A DNA stretch of 64,000 nucleotides from Colius striatus. Taxonomy: Eukaryota; Chordata; Aves; Coliiformes; Coliidae. The notes beneath the pieces were generated by a model. That model did not search any database and was not told where the DNA came from. It worked only from the letters and a program-made list of their open reading frames with translations. Every line of letters begins with the position of its first letter. Position 1 is the stretch's first letter. Below, one piece after another: positions 36,301 to 47,325 of this stretch. A program made the translations under genes and the position numbers. The DNA lies in the NCBI RefSeq assembly GCF_028858725.1, contig NC_084767.1:19173895-19237894 (forward strand), written 5' to 3'.

Positions 36301-39300
36301 CTTGAGGGCTCTGTTCGGTGCCACATCCTGACATGGGGGTTGAGGGACAGTGAGAAGGACTGGGAGGGATGTTACCCTGGTGTGTGTCAGTTGTTGCTTT
36401 ACACAGAGGGCTTCAGGACCTTGTGAAAGGGAGCAGCTCGGAGGTTTGCTCTCAAAGCTCCCCAACTGATTGACCCCGAATCCACCACTCCTTGGTCATT
36501 CACACGGAGCTGGGAGGATGAGAGCACTGTGGCCAGCATGACTTGGCTGTTCAATCATCCCACCTGGACAGCTATAACCTACCATGGCTCTCAGTGCTGC
36601 GCCCTGGGCTATAAGCCCTGGTTTCTCTGAAGGCTGGGTGCATCTCTGTGTGCTTCCCAAGGCTGGATGGGGGAGGTGGTTGTCCCAGCAAAGGCAGCAG
36701 AAGTTCATAATTTATTTAAAACCAATTATTTGTCAAAGAGATGAATTTTGCTTGAGGAAGGAGGTCTTGATTGCTTTGTGTGGACATTTGTGTTGCCGCT
36801 TGCATCCTGCTTTACACAGGATGCTCATATTCCCCTGCCCTCCCACCAAAATCTCCCCCTCTTCTGCTATTGCAGTGTCCGTGAGTTGATACCCACACTT
36901 TGGCTTGGAGCTGGAGATAGTTTAATCCTGCTGGGAAGCCAGTGTGCTCTAAGGCATGGATGTAGAGGCCCCTTTTCAGATGAGGCACTTTGTTGATGTG
37001 AGATATTATTTAATTAAGTGATGTAGCTGTGGGGATCACCAAGCTGCGATGATCAGAGCCCTGTGTTCAAGGAGCAGCTCTGGACTGTCTGTGTGTCCCT
37101 GCATACGCAGCTGTCTGAAAGGCCTTTTCCCTCTCCCCTCTGGATTTCGGGACAATAACAACGCAGCTGTTCAAATATGCCTGAAGTTTCAGAAACACAC
37201 AAGTAAGCACTAAACTTTCCCAAGGTGGCTGAGTAATCTTGTTTGCTTTAGCATTTTAGTCCCCCAATTACCCAAGTGAAGGATATTGCCTCTTTAAACA
37301 GAGTTCAAAAAGCCCAGAATTTTTTATAAATAGCTCACATCCTCTTGATAACAACCAGGCTGCTATTTATTGCCCACTTCCCCTCAGACAGACAGGTCGG
37401 GGTATTTAAAATCGCGCTTCCCATGAAATCCAGAGGAACTTGGTTTTTCAGGTTCCTACAATTGTTTGTCATTCTGAGTTTCCTTTGCAGTTTACAGCAT
37501 TTAGCCAGGCTAACCCTGAAAAGGAGCTGGTTGAGAGATCATTAAGATATATTGCTGCCTTGCTGGAGTCCTAACCTGCACTTTCCATTCACTTCTTTGG
37601 GTCCAGCAGAGAAGCCCATCACTTCCCAGCAGCATGGGGCCTTTCCAATCCATTTTTTTTTAATCTCCAGGCCTCAGTGAGCACTCTCTAGCCCTATTTT
37701 GCACACTCCCCTCCCTTGTTCACCATGAAACTATGTGGCCAAAACTCTCTCTCCTACCTGAGAGCAGGTTAGTGCCACTTCCCAATGCTCTCCTGGCTTA
37801 GATGAGAAGTTGCCATGGGAAGCCGAGACCTTACTGTGGGCACTGTGGTGGTGGAGATGTCATTGCTCTTGTTGGACTTCTAGTCAGATCTGTGCTGGTG
37901 AGCTGAGATTTGTCCTGTCCATAATACATAGTAACTAAATCCCACTCAGCTAGGTGTGTGTCTTCCACTCTGCTTTAGTTGCTCTGAAATATGGCCAGAG
38001 GTATTTTAGCAGTGGATTCAGATACCGGTGTAAAGGAAAAAATCTATGTGGTAGTTGTCTTTATAAGGATTATTTACAGGAATATCAGCAGAGCTGTTTT
38101 GTGCCAGCCTTAAAGCTATTTGCAGTAGTGCAGCAGCGAGATGAGACCGCTGTGAAGGGAAGGGGCAGCTGGTGAAAACGGAATTGTTGCTCCTTGTCAT
38201 CAAATACGAGACGATACCAATTTGGTTTCAGTGGGCCTGTAAGCACTTTAGAGCACAGACTCCTGTTTGGAGACCTGGAGGGTCTAAAGTAGAGAACCTG
38301 TGCTGTTCATGAAAAGCAATGAAATGCTGTATCAACAATAATGGATCTTTTATTCATACATTTGTACTTAAGCATCCGTTTGGACAAGACAGTCCCACTG
38401 AAGAGGCAGAATGAGCTGTTTCCTTCCCAGCTCATTCCCAGGACATTTCTTAGTGGAGGATTTTGCAGCTCCATGCACGGCTGGACACTCCAGTGCAGTA
38501 ATTGGAGCAAAGAGACGTGATGCAGAATGTCCCAGTTTCCTGCGCCGAGAATATCATGTTTCTGATTAGGAAAACCCAGTTACATAACTGGACCACATAA
38601 TCACAAACATACCTGGCATTGAGCAGAGCTTGTTTTTTATGATTTATTCATAAGAATTTCTTTGTGCATAAACTTCTATTTATCCCTTGTTGCAGGGGGA
38701 GAAAAATGTCAATGAAAGCTGCAGTGCTAAGGAACAAACGGGTGGCACACATTTCCATCTTCCCTCTCTTCAGTGATAAAGTACATTTTTTTAGGATTTT
38801 GTTGAGAAACTCTTGGATTTCTGTGCTTGGGAGCACAAACCTCACGGGGATTTGCAGAGTGCAGCCGGGCTGGGAAGGCGGCAGGAGATGCTGGGGGTGT
38901 CTGCTGTGTTCAGTCCCAGGGATGCTGCCTCACTGCCTGTGTGTTCTCATGGGGCAACGGTTTGGCAGATGCAAGAGGAAACCTGAGAGACTTGAAGTCT
39001 TGGCTGATTTGTTCAGAAACTCTCCTCCATCTCCTTTACTCATTTCTGGGTTTAACAGGTGGTGGGGATTGCTGGATGGGGACAGACTCTGAGCCCCAAG
39101 CTGCCACTCTGCCCAAGCTGCTGCTGGGTGACTGTTGAGCCTATGTGAAATAGATGCAGCTGTCTTGACACCAGGGAGACCCAAAGGATTGTGGTTTGAT
39201 TTTTTAGTTTTATACATCCTGGCTCAGACTGTATTAAAAAAGCCAACAACTTATGAATCTGCCGTTTCTAAGCTTGCGGGTTGTTTCTTCCCCTGCCGTT

Positions 39301-40193
39301 ACAACCCTATAGCAAACAGCAGAAGCCTCGATGTGTCTCGGTTTGGGTGCCCTGGGCTGCTTTTCCTGGGGTCATGATCAACTCCAGTGGCCTGGGCTTG
39401 ACCAGCAGCTTCTGTCAACCCCTTTCACTCTTCTTCTGCCTCAAGACCTGGTGTCCAGCTCAGGCCCCTGGGGTCTGTTCAGGGCATAGGTAGCTCTGAG
39501 CCTCTGTGCCCCGGAGCTTCTTGAGGCTGAGACCCACACTAGAGTGAGGTAGAAGAGGCAGGCTGAGATCTACATTTGCCTGCTGAAAGGCTTTGCCTTG
39601 ACCTTTACAGCCATCTCAGTTCTCTGAAAAGGAGGCATTTGCTTTGCGTGGGAGCGCAGGTGCCTTCTTGGCTCTTTGAGGAGATCCCTAAAGTTTTATG
39701 GTGCTCAGCAGGGTTTGAGCGGGCAGCCTGGTGATTCACTGCCTCACATGGGAGGTGATTATTGTTAGGAAGTAAAAAAAATTGCAAAGGCAATTTATCT
39801 TTATCCTGGCCATTTGTCTGCTGCTCACAAAAGGCCAAACTTCATCAGTGGGTGACATGTCCCGATGTGTGGATCTCAGTGAGGAGACAGCTCTTTGTCT
39901 GGCCAGGGCATGGGGCTCCTGGCACAGCCCACATCATGCCCATTCACACACTACTAGCATCTAATCCTGGGGACAGAAATTACTATTTGGAAAGAAGTGC
40001 TGTGGGAGGTGGTACCTGTGTGGGAGCAGCAGAGCCCTTCTGTGCCACAGCTGAGCTCCTACTTACCACACGTGTCCCAGCATCACGCCTGGAAAGTTAA
40101 AGAATGAAAGAGAAGTTCTTGTATCACCAGAATGATCATGGATGTGAATCTGCTCACTTTTATTTTTGGAAGATGGGACTATAAGTTTCCAAA
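30344..40193. other. Intergenic region, central part (no gene recognised)
   Basis: Almost 10 kb with no convincing gene. Frames of 100-150 codons occur in GC-rich stretches (31.2-32.3 kb, 33-34 kb, 38.7-39.1 kb) but overlap each other on opposite strands and match no family I know. An AT-rich, low-CpG block at 37.14-37.56 kb with MEF2-type and GATA-type motifs could be a conserved regulatory element (see findings). A 45-bp dispersed repeat copy lies at 39206-39250. Confidence 0.55.
39206..39250 (+). repeat. Dispersed repeat pair, copy A
   Basis: A core of TTTATACATCCTGGCTCAG, then ACTGTATTAAAAAAGCCAACAA, is shared with 41446-41490 with few mismatches and a small indel. I do not recognise the family. 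Confidence 0.6.
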
Positions 40194-40310
40194 CCCACCT
40201 GGACATGTTCCAGGGCAACCTGACTGAGGGGAACCTGCTTTAGCAGGGGGGTGGACTGAATGATCTCTAGAGAACCCTTCCAACACCCACCATTCTGTGA
40301 TTCTGTGATA
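40194..40310 (+). mobile_element. CR1 LINE 3'-end fragment
   Basis: CCACCTGGACATGTTCC, GGGCAACCTGACT, CCTGCTTTAGCAGGGGGGTG and TGATCTCTAGAGAACCCTTC, ending CCATTCTGTGATTCTGTGAT, form the diagnostic CR1 3' end with two tail octamers. It is about 117 bp, 5'-truncated and non-coding. Confidence 0.93.
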
Positions 40311-41445
40311 GACCTTGAATCCCTTGTCTAGTTTCCATGCAAACAGAGCAGAAGTGCTCACTAAGGAGAAGGGCACCAAATAATCCCCTTCTGGGATTAG
40401 GTACCTGTATAAGTGCAAAGATTTTAAAAAACCCTTTACAGGAGAAGCATGGGTAAGTTGGTGTTACAGCCCCTGATGAGACACATGTAGGGACTGGGTC
40501 TTGCCCTGGTCTCAGGGCTGAGTGTGAACGGTGCTGTACACATGGCCAGGAGGGCTGGCTCCTGCTGGGACCACCGTGCAGGATACTGAGCTAGCCCTGC
40601 TCTGCCTGAGTCCCAGTTTCAATCTGGGCGCCCGATGCCACTGCAGTTGCTGCCTTTTCTGGATCCTGTTGTGTCTATTGTTCCCTTTGCTCTTGCCAAG
40701 ATGTCTCATCGTGCAGGAGCGCATCCTACTCCTCAGACAAACAAAATCCTCCCTGCAGCTGCTAGTGACCAAAAACCCCATCTTCAGGGCTCGATTTGGT
40801 TCTCAATATGAAGCCAGATTATCACTGTGTTTGGTTTCGAGGATGGATGCAGCTCTTGCCCAGTGTTGCTTGTCAGCTGTCCTTTGACCCTCCTCCCATA
40901 GCTGACAAACCTCACCTCTCATCATGGATGAATTTTAAACCCTTGGAAAAAACTCAGCATGTTTATTAAGTACATATTTTAGCATAATTGTTTTGAAGGA
41001 AATCTCAAAATTAGCTTTTTGTCTTGTTTCTGTAAGTTTAAGACCATTCACTTGAATGAATATATCACTTAATGGGTGTTTTGGATGCTTTGATTCACTA
41101 GAAATTCCTTTTCTGGCCTGACCTCTAAGAGCTGAGGTTGCTTTGGACCTGATAATGAGCTGGGAAGTCTGGTACACTTTTAGCTCCATATATCTTTTTG
41201 CCATCTTATAACCCGTGCCCGTGGTGTTGGAATTGGTTTCTTTCAACGGTCAATTATTGAATATGGCATAAGAAATGATTTTTAAAAAGGTGATAATTCT
41301 GATTGAAAAGATGTTACTTTCACATTTCCCAGTCAAATCAACAGGAGTGCTCTGGTTTGCTTCCAGCAGCAAGACATGAAAGCCTAGTTGATATTTTTAA
41401 AGCTTTATATGCAAGACATCAGTCAATGTTGCCAAACTCTGATTT

Positions 41446-41490
41446 AAATTTATACATCCTGGCTCAGTCTGTTAAAAAAAAACCAACAAA
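41446..41490 (+). repeat. Dispersed repeat pair, copy B
   Basis: TTTATACATCCTGGCTCAG followed by TCTGTTAAAAAAAAACCAACAA aligns with copy A at 39206-39250, with about 19 bases identical at the core. It is in the same orientation, 2.2 kb away. Confidence 0.6.
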
Positions 41491-41693
41491 CCACCACCAG
41501 CATAACAAATTCAGCATCTTTTCCATATTGCACTTTTTTGGCATCGGATGTCGTGATTCGTACAGTGTAGTTATTGTCTCTTTATCTGATCCAGTGACTG
41601 ACTCAACATTGTTGTTTCAGTGATATTATTTCAGGCCAGGTAAAGCACTCAGCTCACCTTTGCGGATAACACAAAACACGGCACGTCTCTTGA

Positions 41694-41700
41694 TGAGTCA
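41694..41700 (+). promoter_or_regulatory. AP-1 (TGAGTCA) motif in a candidate enhancer block
   Basis: An exact AP-1 heptamer, followed within 35 bases by GCAAATAAATAACA (forkhead-like) and GGAATG (TEAD-like). This is motif evidence only. Confidence 0.25.
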
Positions 41701-42713
41701 TAGCTCCATGGTGCGTGCAAATAAATAACAGGAATGGTGAAAAATAAGCCGGATACCCTATTTTTAGCAGCCTAATGTGACGCTGGTGGCACATGAGGCA
41801 GCAGCGAAGATGGGGGGAGGCAGGATGGTGTATGCTAGTGGATAGGAGCCCAGTGTCAAAGTGAGTTCCTAATGTCCTGGGGAAATGAGGAGGGGTTTTC
41901 AGCCCCTTTCTGCTCCCTGTGTGCAGAGGTAACCCTCACCACAGGTGCCTGGGGGTGGCAGGTGTGGGGGGACAATTGGGGGTGCACTGTGTTGGGCTGT
42001 GGAGCCCTGCAGAGTGGGCAGCCAAAGTGTGTGCAAACATGATAAAGCCTGGGCTCACCTCCTGTCCTGAAGACTCATAAATTATGAAAATTATACCTGC
42101 CTGAGGTCAAGTTCTTATTGTGTTGTTGACATTTGGATGAGCGTTAAGATAAGGTAGTGGGCAGGGAGAGTCCTCCTGGCCTTTTCCTCTAGCCTCCATC
42201 CCTATCTCACGTGGCCTGTCTGTGACTGCTCCGTTGGTGTGGCTGTGGTGTTGAGCAGACCCCGTCCCCAACTGCTTGTTGGTGTACAAAAAGCACAGGC
42301 TCTGTTCCTAGAAACGAGAAGCATGATAGCAAGGAGCAGGTGTGACAGTTCAAGGGAGGCTCTGTAGTACATGTTTCTCCGCAAAATCCCTCTGTGATGT
42401 TTAAATCTCCAGACAAATTCTCATAGTTCAAGTTCAGCTCTTGCCCTGCAGGAGAAGCAGCCTCACTTCCACGCAGGTCTCCCTGGCATATTTTAGAGTT
42501 GGAAGGAAGAAGAGAATTGCTCCTACAAGTGGACATAGTAAGGCGTCCCTCCTCACCGAGGAGCTGGCTCTTCCCCACTGCAGGTGAGCTGTGGGGTGTT
42601 TCAAGGCCGTGCACCTCATGAGCCAGGCTCCAGGGCCTAACGAGAATATTCAGAATAATTGCTAGAAACATTCTTTGGGATTTTTTTTTTCTTAAAAAAA
42701 CCCACAACAGTCA

Positions 42714-42741
42714 TTTATATATTTAACAATATATATTTATA
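42714..42741 (-). terminator. SPRY4: Candidate SPRY4 poly(A) signals (TATAAA variants)
   Basis: Two minus-strand TATAAA hexamers (42714-42719 and 42736-42741) lie within an (AT)-rich tract about 3.65 kb past the SPRY4 stop. The variant hexamer and the low-complexity setting make this weak. Confidence 0.25.
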
Positions 42742-43333
42742 TATATATATAATTTCTAGATCAGTACATTCATCAGTACTTGTTTTTCTTCACAAACAGA
42801 AGAACTCTTACAATAGTAGACCTTCTAAAATAAATACTATTAAAATAGAGCTTCAAAATAAATATTCTATACAAAGAAAACCTTCTGTGGTAACTTTTCA
42901 GGGTGTGTATGTGGTGGGGTGGTAACAGGAGAAGGAGGAAACCTTTATCAGTGTGTCCAAGCCTGGGAGGGAAGGTGGAAAGGGCAAGGGCTCATCCGGG
43001 TGAGAAAACCAGTGCCCAGAGAGCAACAGCGTGAATTTAGTAGCTACTCCTTGTACTCAGTGGACACTGGGACAGAGGGTGCAGTGTGGGTTCATTTGTT
43101 GAAGTTGTTCTGCCGACAGTGAGCTCCAGCTGGGGACGTGGTGTGGCATTGCCAGTGCACCAGCAAGTCACCCTTTCTTGCTTTCTGGGCCTTCTCTTCC
43201 ATGTGTGAGCAGAGGACAATGAACCTGCTATAGCAATGGGCAGTGCAGGGTGGTAAAGCCTGAGCCCCTGCCATCTTCCTCCTCCTCCAGAGCTGCTCTG
43301 CGGTGGCACAGTGCTTTGTCCCAGGGAAACCTG

Positions 43334-43362
43334 CCCTCCCCTCCCCTCCCCTCCCCTCCCCT
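43334..43362. repeat. (CCCCT)n short microsatellite
   Basis: About five to six consecutive CCCCT pentamers on the + strand (AGGGG on the SPRY4 sense strand), within the putative SPRY4 3' UTR. Confidence 0.85.
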
Positions 43363-45620
43363 CTCGCCTTCATGGTCCTACTGCACTGATGCAGCTGGAG
43401 AGCAAATGTCGTGCCTGAGGTTTGTGCTAATTAGCAGTCGCTCCTATTTGTGTGGGGTGATGGCCATGGTAGCCGCTTCGAGCCCTTGTCGGGGCTGAGG
43501 TTACATGGCCCTGTGCCCTTGGTATGTCTCAGGGGTGGCAGGAGAACCAAGTACCTTAAAAAGGGATGGAGGAAAAGAAGGGAATAAAGACATCATTGAC
43601 CAGAGACGTACCCTCTGCCAGCCCCAAGGCAAAGCCCCCGCTTCAGCTCACCCCAAACCTCTCCAAGTGCTCTGCAGGGAGCTCAGCACCTTCTTGCCAT
43701 GCCCTGGGCCTGGAGCTGCTGCAGCTGAGCCCAATGGCTGTGCTGCGAGGCCATGGGGAAGATGGAGGGTTTCTCTCTGCTACATTTACCACTGCTCTAA
43801 CACATCCACTAACGCTTTACAGTCTTCCAGCATGGGATCGGCTTACACCATCACAGGATTTATACATTAAAAGAAACCAACAGAGAAATAGTTTACAAGT
43901 ATGTACAACGCAAGTAAATCCATAGGGATTGCTGGGTGTATATACATGAGTGTAGATTGGCACAGTGGCGACCACTCCAGCGTTGTGTTTGCTGGCAAGG
44001 ACCATGCATCTAAGCCATGGGCTTTGCTATTGCAGATTTTGAGCTCAGATCCCCCTGGAACAGCCAGGGTCAGAGGGTCAAAAAGGCAAAACAACCACAG
44101 GTGGAGCCATTTGGATACATATGGTCCCAATAGAGGGTGGCAGCAGGTAAATACCTCCCCTGCTGCACTTTCTGGCCTATTTGCATCTTAGGAAAATTAT
44201 TTGTCTTATTAAATACAATACCTTATACATTCAACCAACAGTTAATCTAATTTGGGGTTGGTCTTCTTTGTATCATTTCCCCTCCAATTTGTGCAAGATA
44301 ATAAATACAGCTCTGAATCTCTACCTGCTTCCTTCTTTATGGTGTCCCCATATGGTCAACATGAGGATAAACTATAGGAATTGGTATCTGGCAAGGGATG
44401 TAGTATCCCTTTTTCTATGATTTATCATATACAAGCTAGCAAATGCTATAAATATAGAAAGTTTGTTGTGGTTTGTGGGTTTTTTTAATTCCCCCTTCAA
44501 TAAATATCTACAGCTAAGCTTAACTAAACTCCAAGTCATCCAGGTTAAATTAATTCTGAAAACAAGACACCGGAATTTCCATCAGTACGCTCCTGCCAAC
44601 CCCTACGCAGCAACTGTACTGCAACCAAGCAAATGGGATTCCTGGAAATGCTACATGAGCTCTGCCTATTGCTTATCTAATTAGAGATGACATTTCACTG
44701 TCACTGCTGTGCATTTACTGAGGAGATTTCCTCTGATTAGAAAAAAAGAAAAGGAAAGAAGAAAGAGAGGCTAGATCAGTTTTCTGCATGCAACAAGTAC
44801 CTACCTGCTTACTACAGTGTTGCATGTTTGGACAAAGATTTTGATTTAGCACCTTGTAGTTGTCAAAAGAAAGGGGTCGCTGAATCTTACAGGGCTACTG
44901 CATCTGGTGGTAACGCAGAGCCAGCCCCAGGATGAGCACATGGACAAAGCTGAGGACAGTCACCTACTGGAAACCACAGGCACACTCTGGAAATGTGCTC
45001 TCTTCCCTCCTCTGGCATTCCCTAGTGTATGTTAACACTAAAATAAGCATTAAAAGCATTCTCTACATTTAAAAAGACACACTTTTGTACAGAGGAGGCA
45101 AAAGTTGAACAGCAGCAATAGAGACGGGGGAATGGGCTGTACTTCAAGCAAATCCCATTCATCCCCAAGACAACAAAAAAATTTACAAGTCTTAATATTT
45201 TGTGAGCAAGGAAAAGCTTGTTCCAGGAGAGGAGGTACTAGATTGATATTCCTATAAAAGTACACCTGTGTGTATCGTACACTTAGGTTTCTGTGACTTC
45301 TTAATGGAGCTCAAGAGGTTTAGAGAAGCAAATGCTGCACGTCTTCACTTTGTGGTATGAGCTAAGGTCCCATTTGCTCCAGCCCTGGGGAACGAGCAGG
45401 TGCTGGGGAAACGGGATTCCTCCAACATCCGTCTGGAGCGGGCTTGTGCTGTTGACGTAAAATTAATATTCCATCTAGTGAAACCTGACTCTACGGCTCA
45501 GCTAACAGGCAGAACGACACGCTGTCAGTGCAACTGCCTGAACACATCCTGCCACTATTCCTCCCAGGGAGGGAGCAACCCTGCACTCATCTTGCTTTAA
45601 ATCAATGTGGCCAGGTGGGT

Positions 45621-45742
45621 TACAGAATCACAGAATGGTGGGGGGTTGGAAGGGATCTCTAGAGATCAACCAGTCCAACCACCTGCTAAAGCAGATTCCC
45701 CTCGATCATGTCACACAGGAATGTGTCCAGGTGTTCAAAGGA
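45621..45742 (-). mobile_element. CR1 LINE 3'-end fragment within the putative SPRY4 3' UTR
   Basis: The + strand reads ACAGAATCACAGAATGGTGG, TTGGAAGGGATCTCTAGAGA, CCAGTCCAACCACCTGCTAA and TCACACAGGAATGTGTCCAG, the reverse complement of the CR1 3' end. It is about 120 bp, 5'-truncated, in the same orientation as SPRY4, and begins roughly 640 bases downstream of the stop codon. Confidence 0.93.
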
Positions 45743-46379
45743 AGCAATACGCCTAAATGTTAAAGATTCTTAAAAAACATGAACTGTATCTTTACTTCTA
45801 TTAAAAAAGTCTTTGAGAGACACAGAAACCTTTTGAGAAACGTGTACGTTGTGTGCAATTGGCCCTTGTAATGGTGTGCAGGCTGGGGAGGAGGGCAGAG
45901 GGGTTAACCCGTCACCTTCAACAGGCTGCTGGTAGCAAATCAGAGTTTGGAAGGAAAGCAAAAACAAGCAGCCCACCCTGAATACGAATCCAACGTGGCT
46001 TTTTGCAGCTGGGAATGGGTATTGCTTGTGCAGCCGTGCCTGCCAAGCGAGCAGTTAATGGTTCTTGTGGTGTGCAGGCACAGTGAGCAGCTGTCCGTCT
46101 GAACCTGGAGTTTGTAAGCAGCTGTACTTCAAGATATACATAGGTTTTCAGCCTTCACTCTACGTGATTAAGATCCCTCCTCCTTTGGCCCCGTCTATTT
46201 CAATTCCAACCAGTTCCAAAACCCTGAATAACCCAAAGTGCTTCAGTTTGTGGAAACAGTTGCTTCTGCTTTCTCCGAAGGCAAAAGCCTAATGTTACGC
46301 TCAGAACACAGGTTATTGGAAACAGCCACCGTCACCCCCCTCCATGGAGTGTCCTCCCACTCCCCATCCTCCCAAACTA

Positions 46380-47279
46380 TCAAAAGGGCTTCTCTGGCCT
46401 GCTTGCTTTGCTCTCCGGCAGCGCCTTGCAAATGACACTGTTTGTGTTTTTGCATCTGCATCCGGGCCGGCTCACTTGGTCATAGCATCTCTGGGACAGC
46501 TTGACGCAGCCGGTGGCTGGCAGGTAGCAGAGCAAGCAAGGGAGCACCAAGGAGAGGGCACTCATGAAGGACCAGCGGGCACAGCAGTTTGAGTGGGAGC
46601 AGGAGCAGGGGTGGTCGGCACATGTGCCTTCATCGTCCTCGTTGGTGCAGTGGTAGAAGACGCCCTTGACAAGACACATGCAGGTGGAGTAGTTGACCAG
46701 GTTCTGTGCCGAGCAGAGGCACTCTTGATTGCAGACCCAGCACGAAGGCAGAGTCCGGGGCAGCGCACACTCCTTACACTTGCATTTCCCACAGGCTTCG
46801 CACAGTAGAAAGTGCTTGTCCAGTTCCTGAGACAAGGGTCCCTTCGGATCCATAGGTTTGCAGTTAATCACCTTGGGCTGGATGCGAACTGCTCTGGGGG
46901 AGGACTGCTCTGCCGTGGGTGCCGGGGCCATGTGGTCCAACAGCCTTTGGTCTGAAGATGTGCTGCTGCTGCTGCTGATGGAGCTGGGCCGCCCGCTGAA
47001 CGAAATCCAGGGGTGGGTGACATCCTGCTCACAGCGCTGCAGGTGCTGGTTGGTCAAGACCAGTTCATGGGGGCCTCGGGGACGCTTCTGGGCTGCCAGC
47101 TGGGAAGCGGTGGGGTTGTCGGTGTAATCGTTCTCTATGTGAGTTGTCTTCATTTGGTCAATGGGCAGGATGGTGAGCGGGTGCTGCAGCCGCCCGTAGG
47201 GGATCCGACTGTCCAGCAAGGGCTGCACCATCGCAGAGTTGGGGACGACGGTGATGTTGTGGGGGATCCGGGGCTCCAT
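46380..47279 (-). CDS. SPRY4: SPRY4, Sprouty homologue 4 (single coding exon)
   Basis: An intact frame of 299 residues plus stop, the same length as the 299-residue human form. Sprouty proteins are feedback inhibitors of receptor tyrosine kinase (FGF, VEGF) signalling to RAS/RAF/ERK; they move to the plasma membrane through the C-terminal cysteine-rich domain. Visible here are the conserved HIENDY motif with Tyr52, which when phosphorylated binds CBL and other partners in the family, and a serine-rich stretch at 99-109 after WISFSGRP. The Cys-rich Sprouty domain spans about 159-275, with CEACGKCKCKEC, SCWVCNQECLCS, CMCLVKGVFYHCTNEDDEG, CSCSHSNCCARW and PGCRCKNTNSVIC. ATG 47279-47277 was chosen because MEPRIPHNIT matches the usual N-terminus; the frame stays open upstream into the exon (ILKSRFFTINQAALP) and then the intron. 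The gene is convergent with NDFIP1. Confidence 0.97.
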   Translation of the reverse strand: MEPRIPHNITVVPNSAMVQPLLDSRIPYGRLQHPLTILPIDQMKTTHIENDYTDNPTASQLAAQKRPRGPHELVLTNQHLQRCEQDVTHPWISFSGRPSSISSSSSTSSDQRLLDHMAPAPTAEQSSPRAVRIQPKVINCKPMDPKGPLSQELDKHFLLCEACGKCKCKECALPRTLPSCWVCNQECLCSAQNLVNYSTCMCLVKGVFYHCTNEDDEGTCADHPCSCSHSNCCARWSFMSALSLVLPCLLCYLPATGCVKLSQRCYDQVSRPGCRCKNTNSVICKALPESKASRPEKPF

Positions 47280-47325
47280 TGGTAGAGCGGCCTGATTAAT
47301 GGTGAAAAATCTGCTCTTAAGTATC
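47280..47325 (-). other. SPRY4: 5' leader part of the SPRY4 coding exon, with splice acceptor
   Basis: On the - strand a long C/T-rich tract ends in CCCCCCAG (AG at 47327-47326), so the exon starts at 47325, 46 nt before the ATG. These 46 nt contain no in-frame stop, so a form extended by an upstream coding exon is possible; human SPRY4 has such a 322-residue isoform. Confidence 0.8.

Larger units (their letters stand above)
40311..42689. other. Intergenic region, right part
   Basis: No gene is recognised. It contains the second copy of the 45-bp dispersed repeat (41446-41490) and a compact block at about 41.64-41.80 kb with an exact AP-1 site, a forkhead-like A/T stretch and a TEAD-like GGAATG. 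Minus-strand AATAAA hexamers occur at 40158-40163 and 40972-40977, so the SPRY4 transcript could extend further than drawn here. Confidence 0.45.
42690..46379 (-). other. SPRY4: Putative SPRY4 3' UTR
   Basis: On the - strand, non-coding AT-rich sequence follows the SPRY4 stop for several kilobases. Mammalian SPRY4 has a 3' UTR of roughly this size, which would put the end near 42.7 kb. There an AT-rich block (42711-42755) carries minus-strand TATAAA poly(A)-variant hexamers at 42714-42719 and 42736-42741. No canonical minus-strand AATAAA was found between 42.7 and 46.4 kb, so this end is a guess. A same-orientation CR1 fragment sits inside at 45.62-45.74 kb. Confidence 0.4.

Noticed and set aside
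46562..47285. Other frames overlapping the SPRY4 coding exon on both strands
   Set aside because: They are shadows of the intact SPRY4 frame. They have no homology, and the Sprouty frame explains the region.
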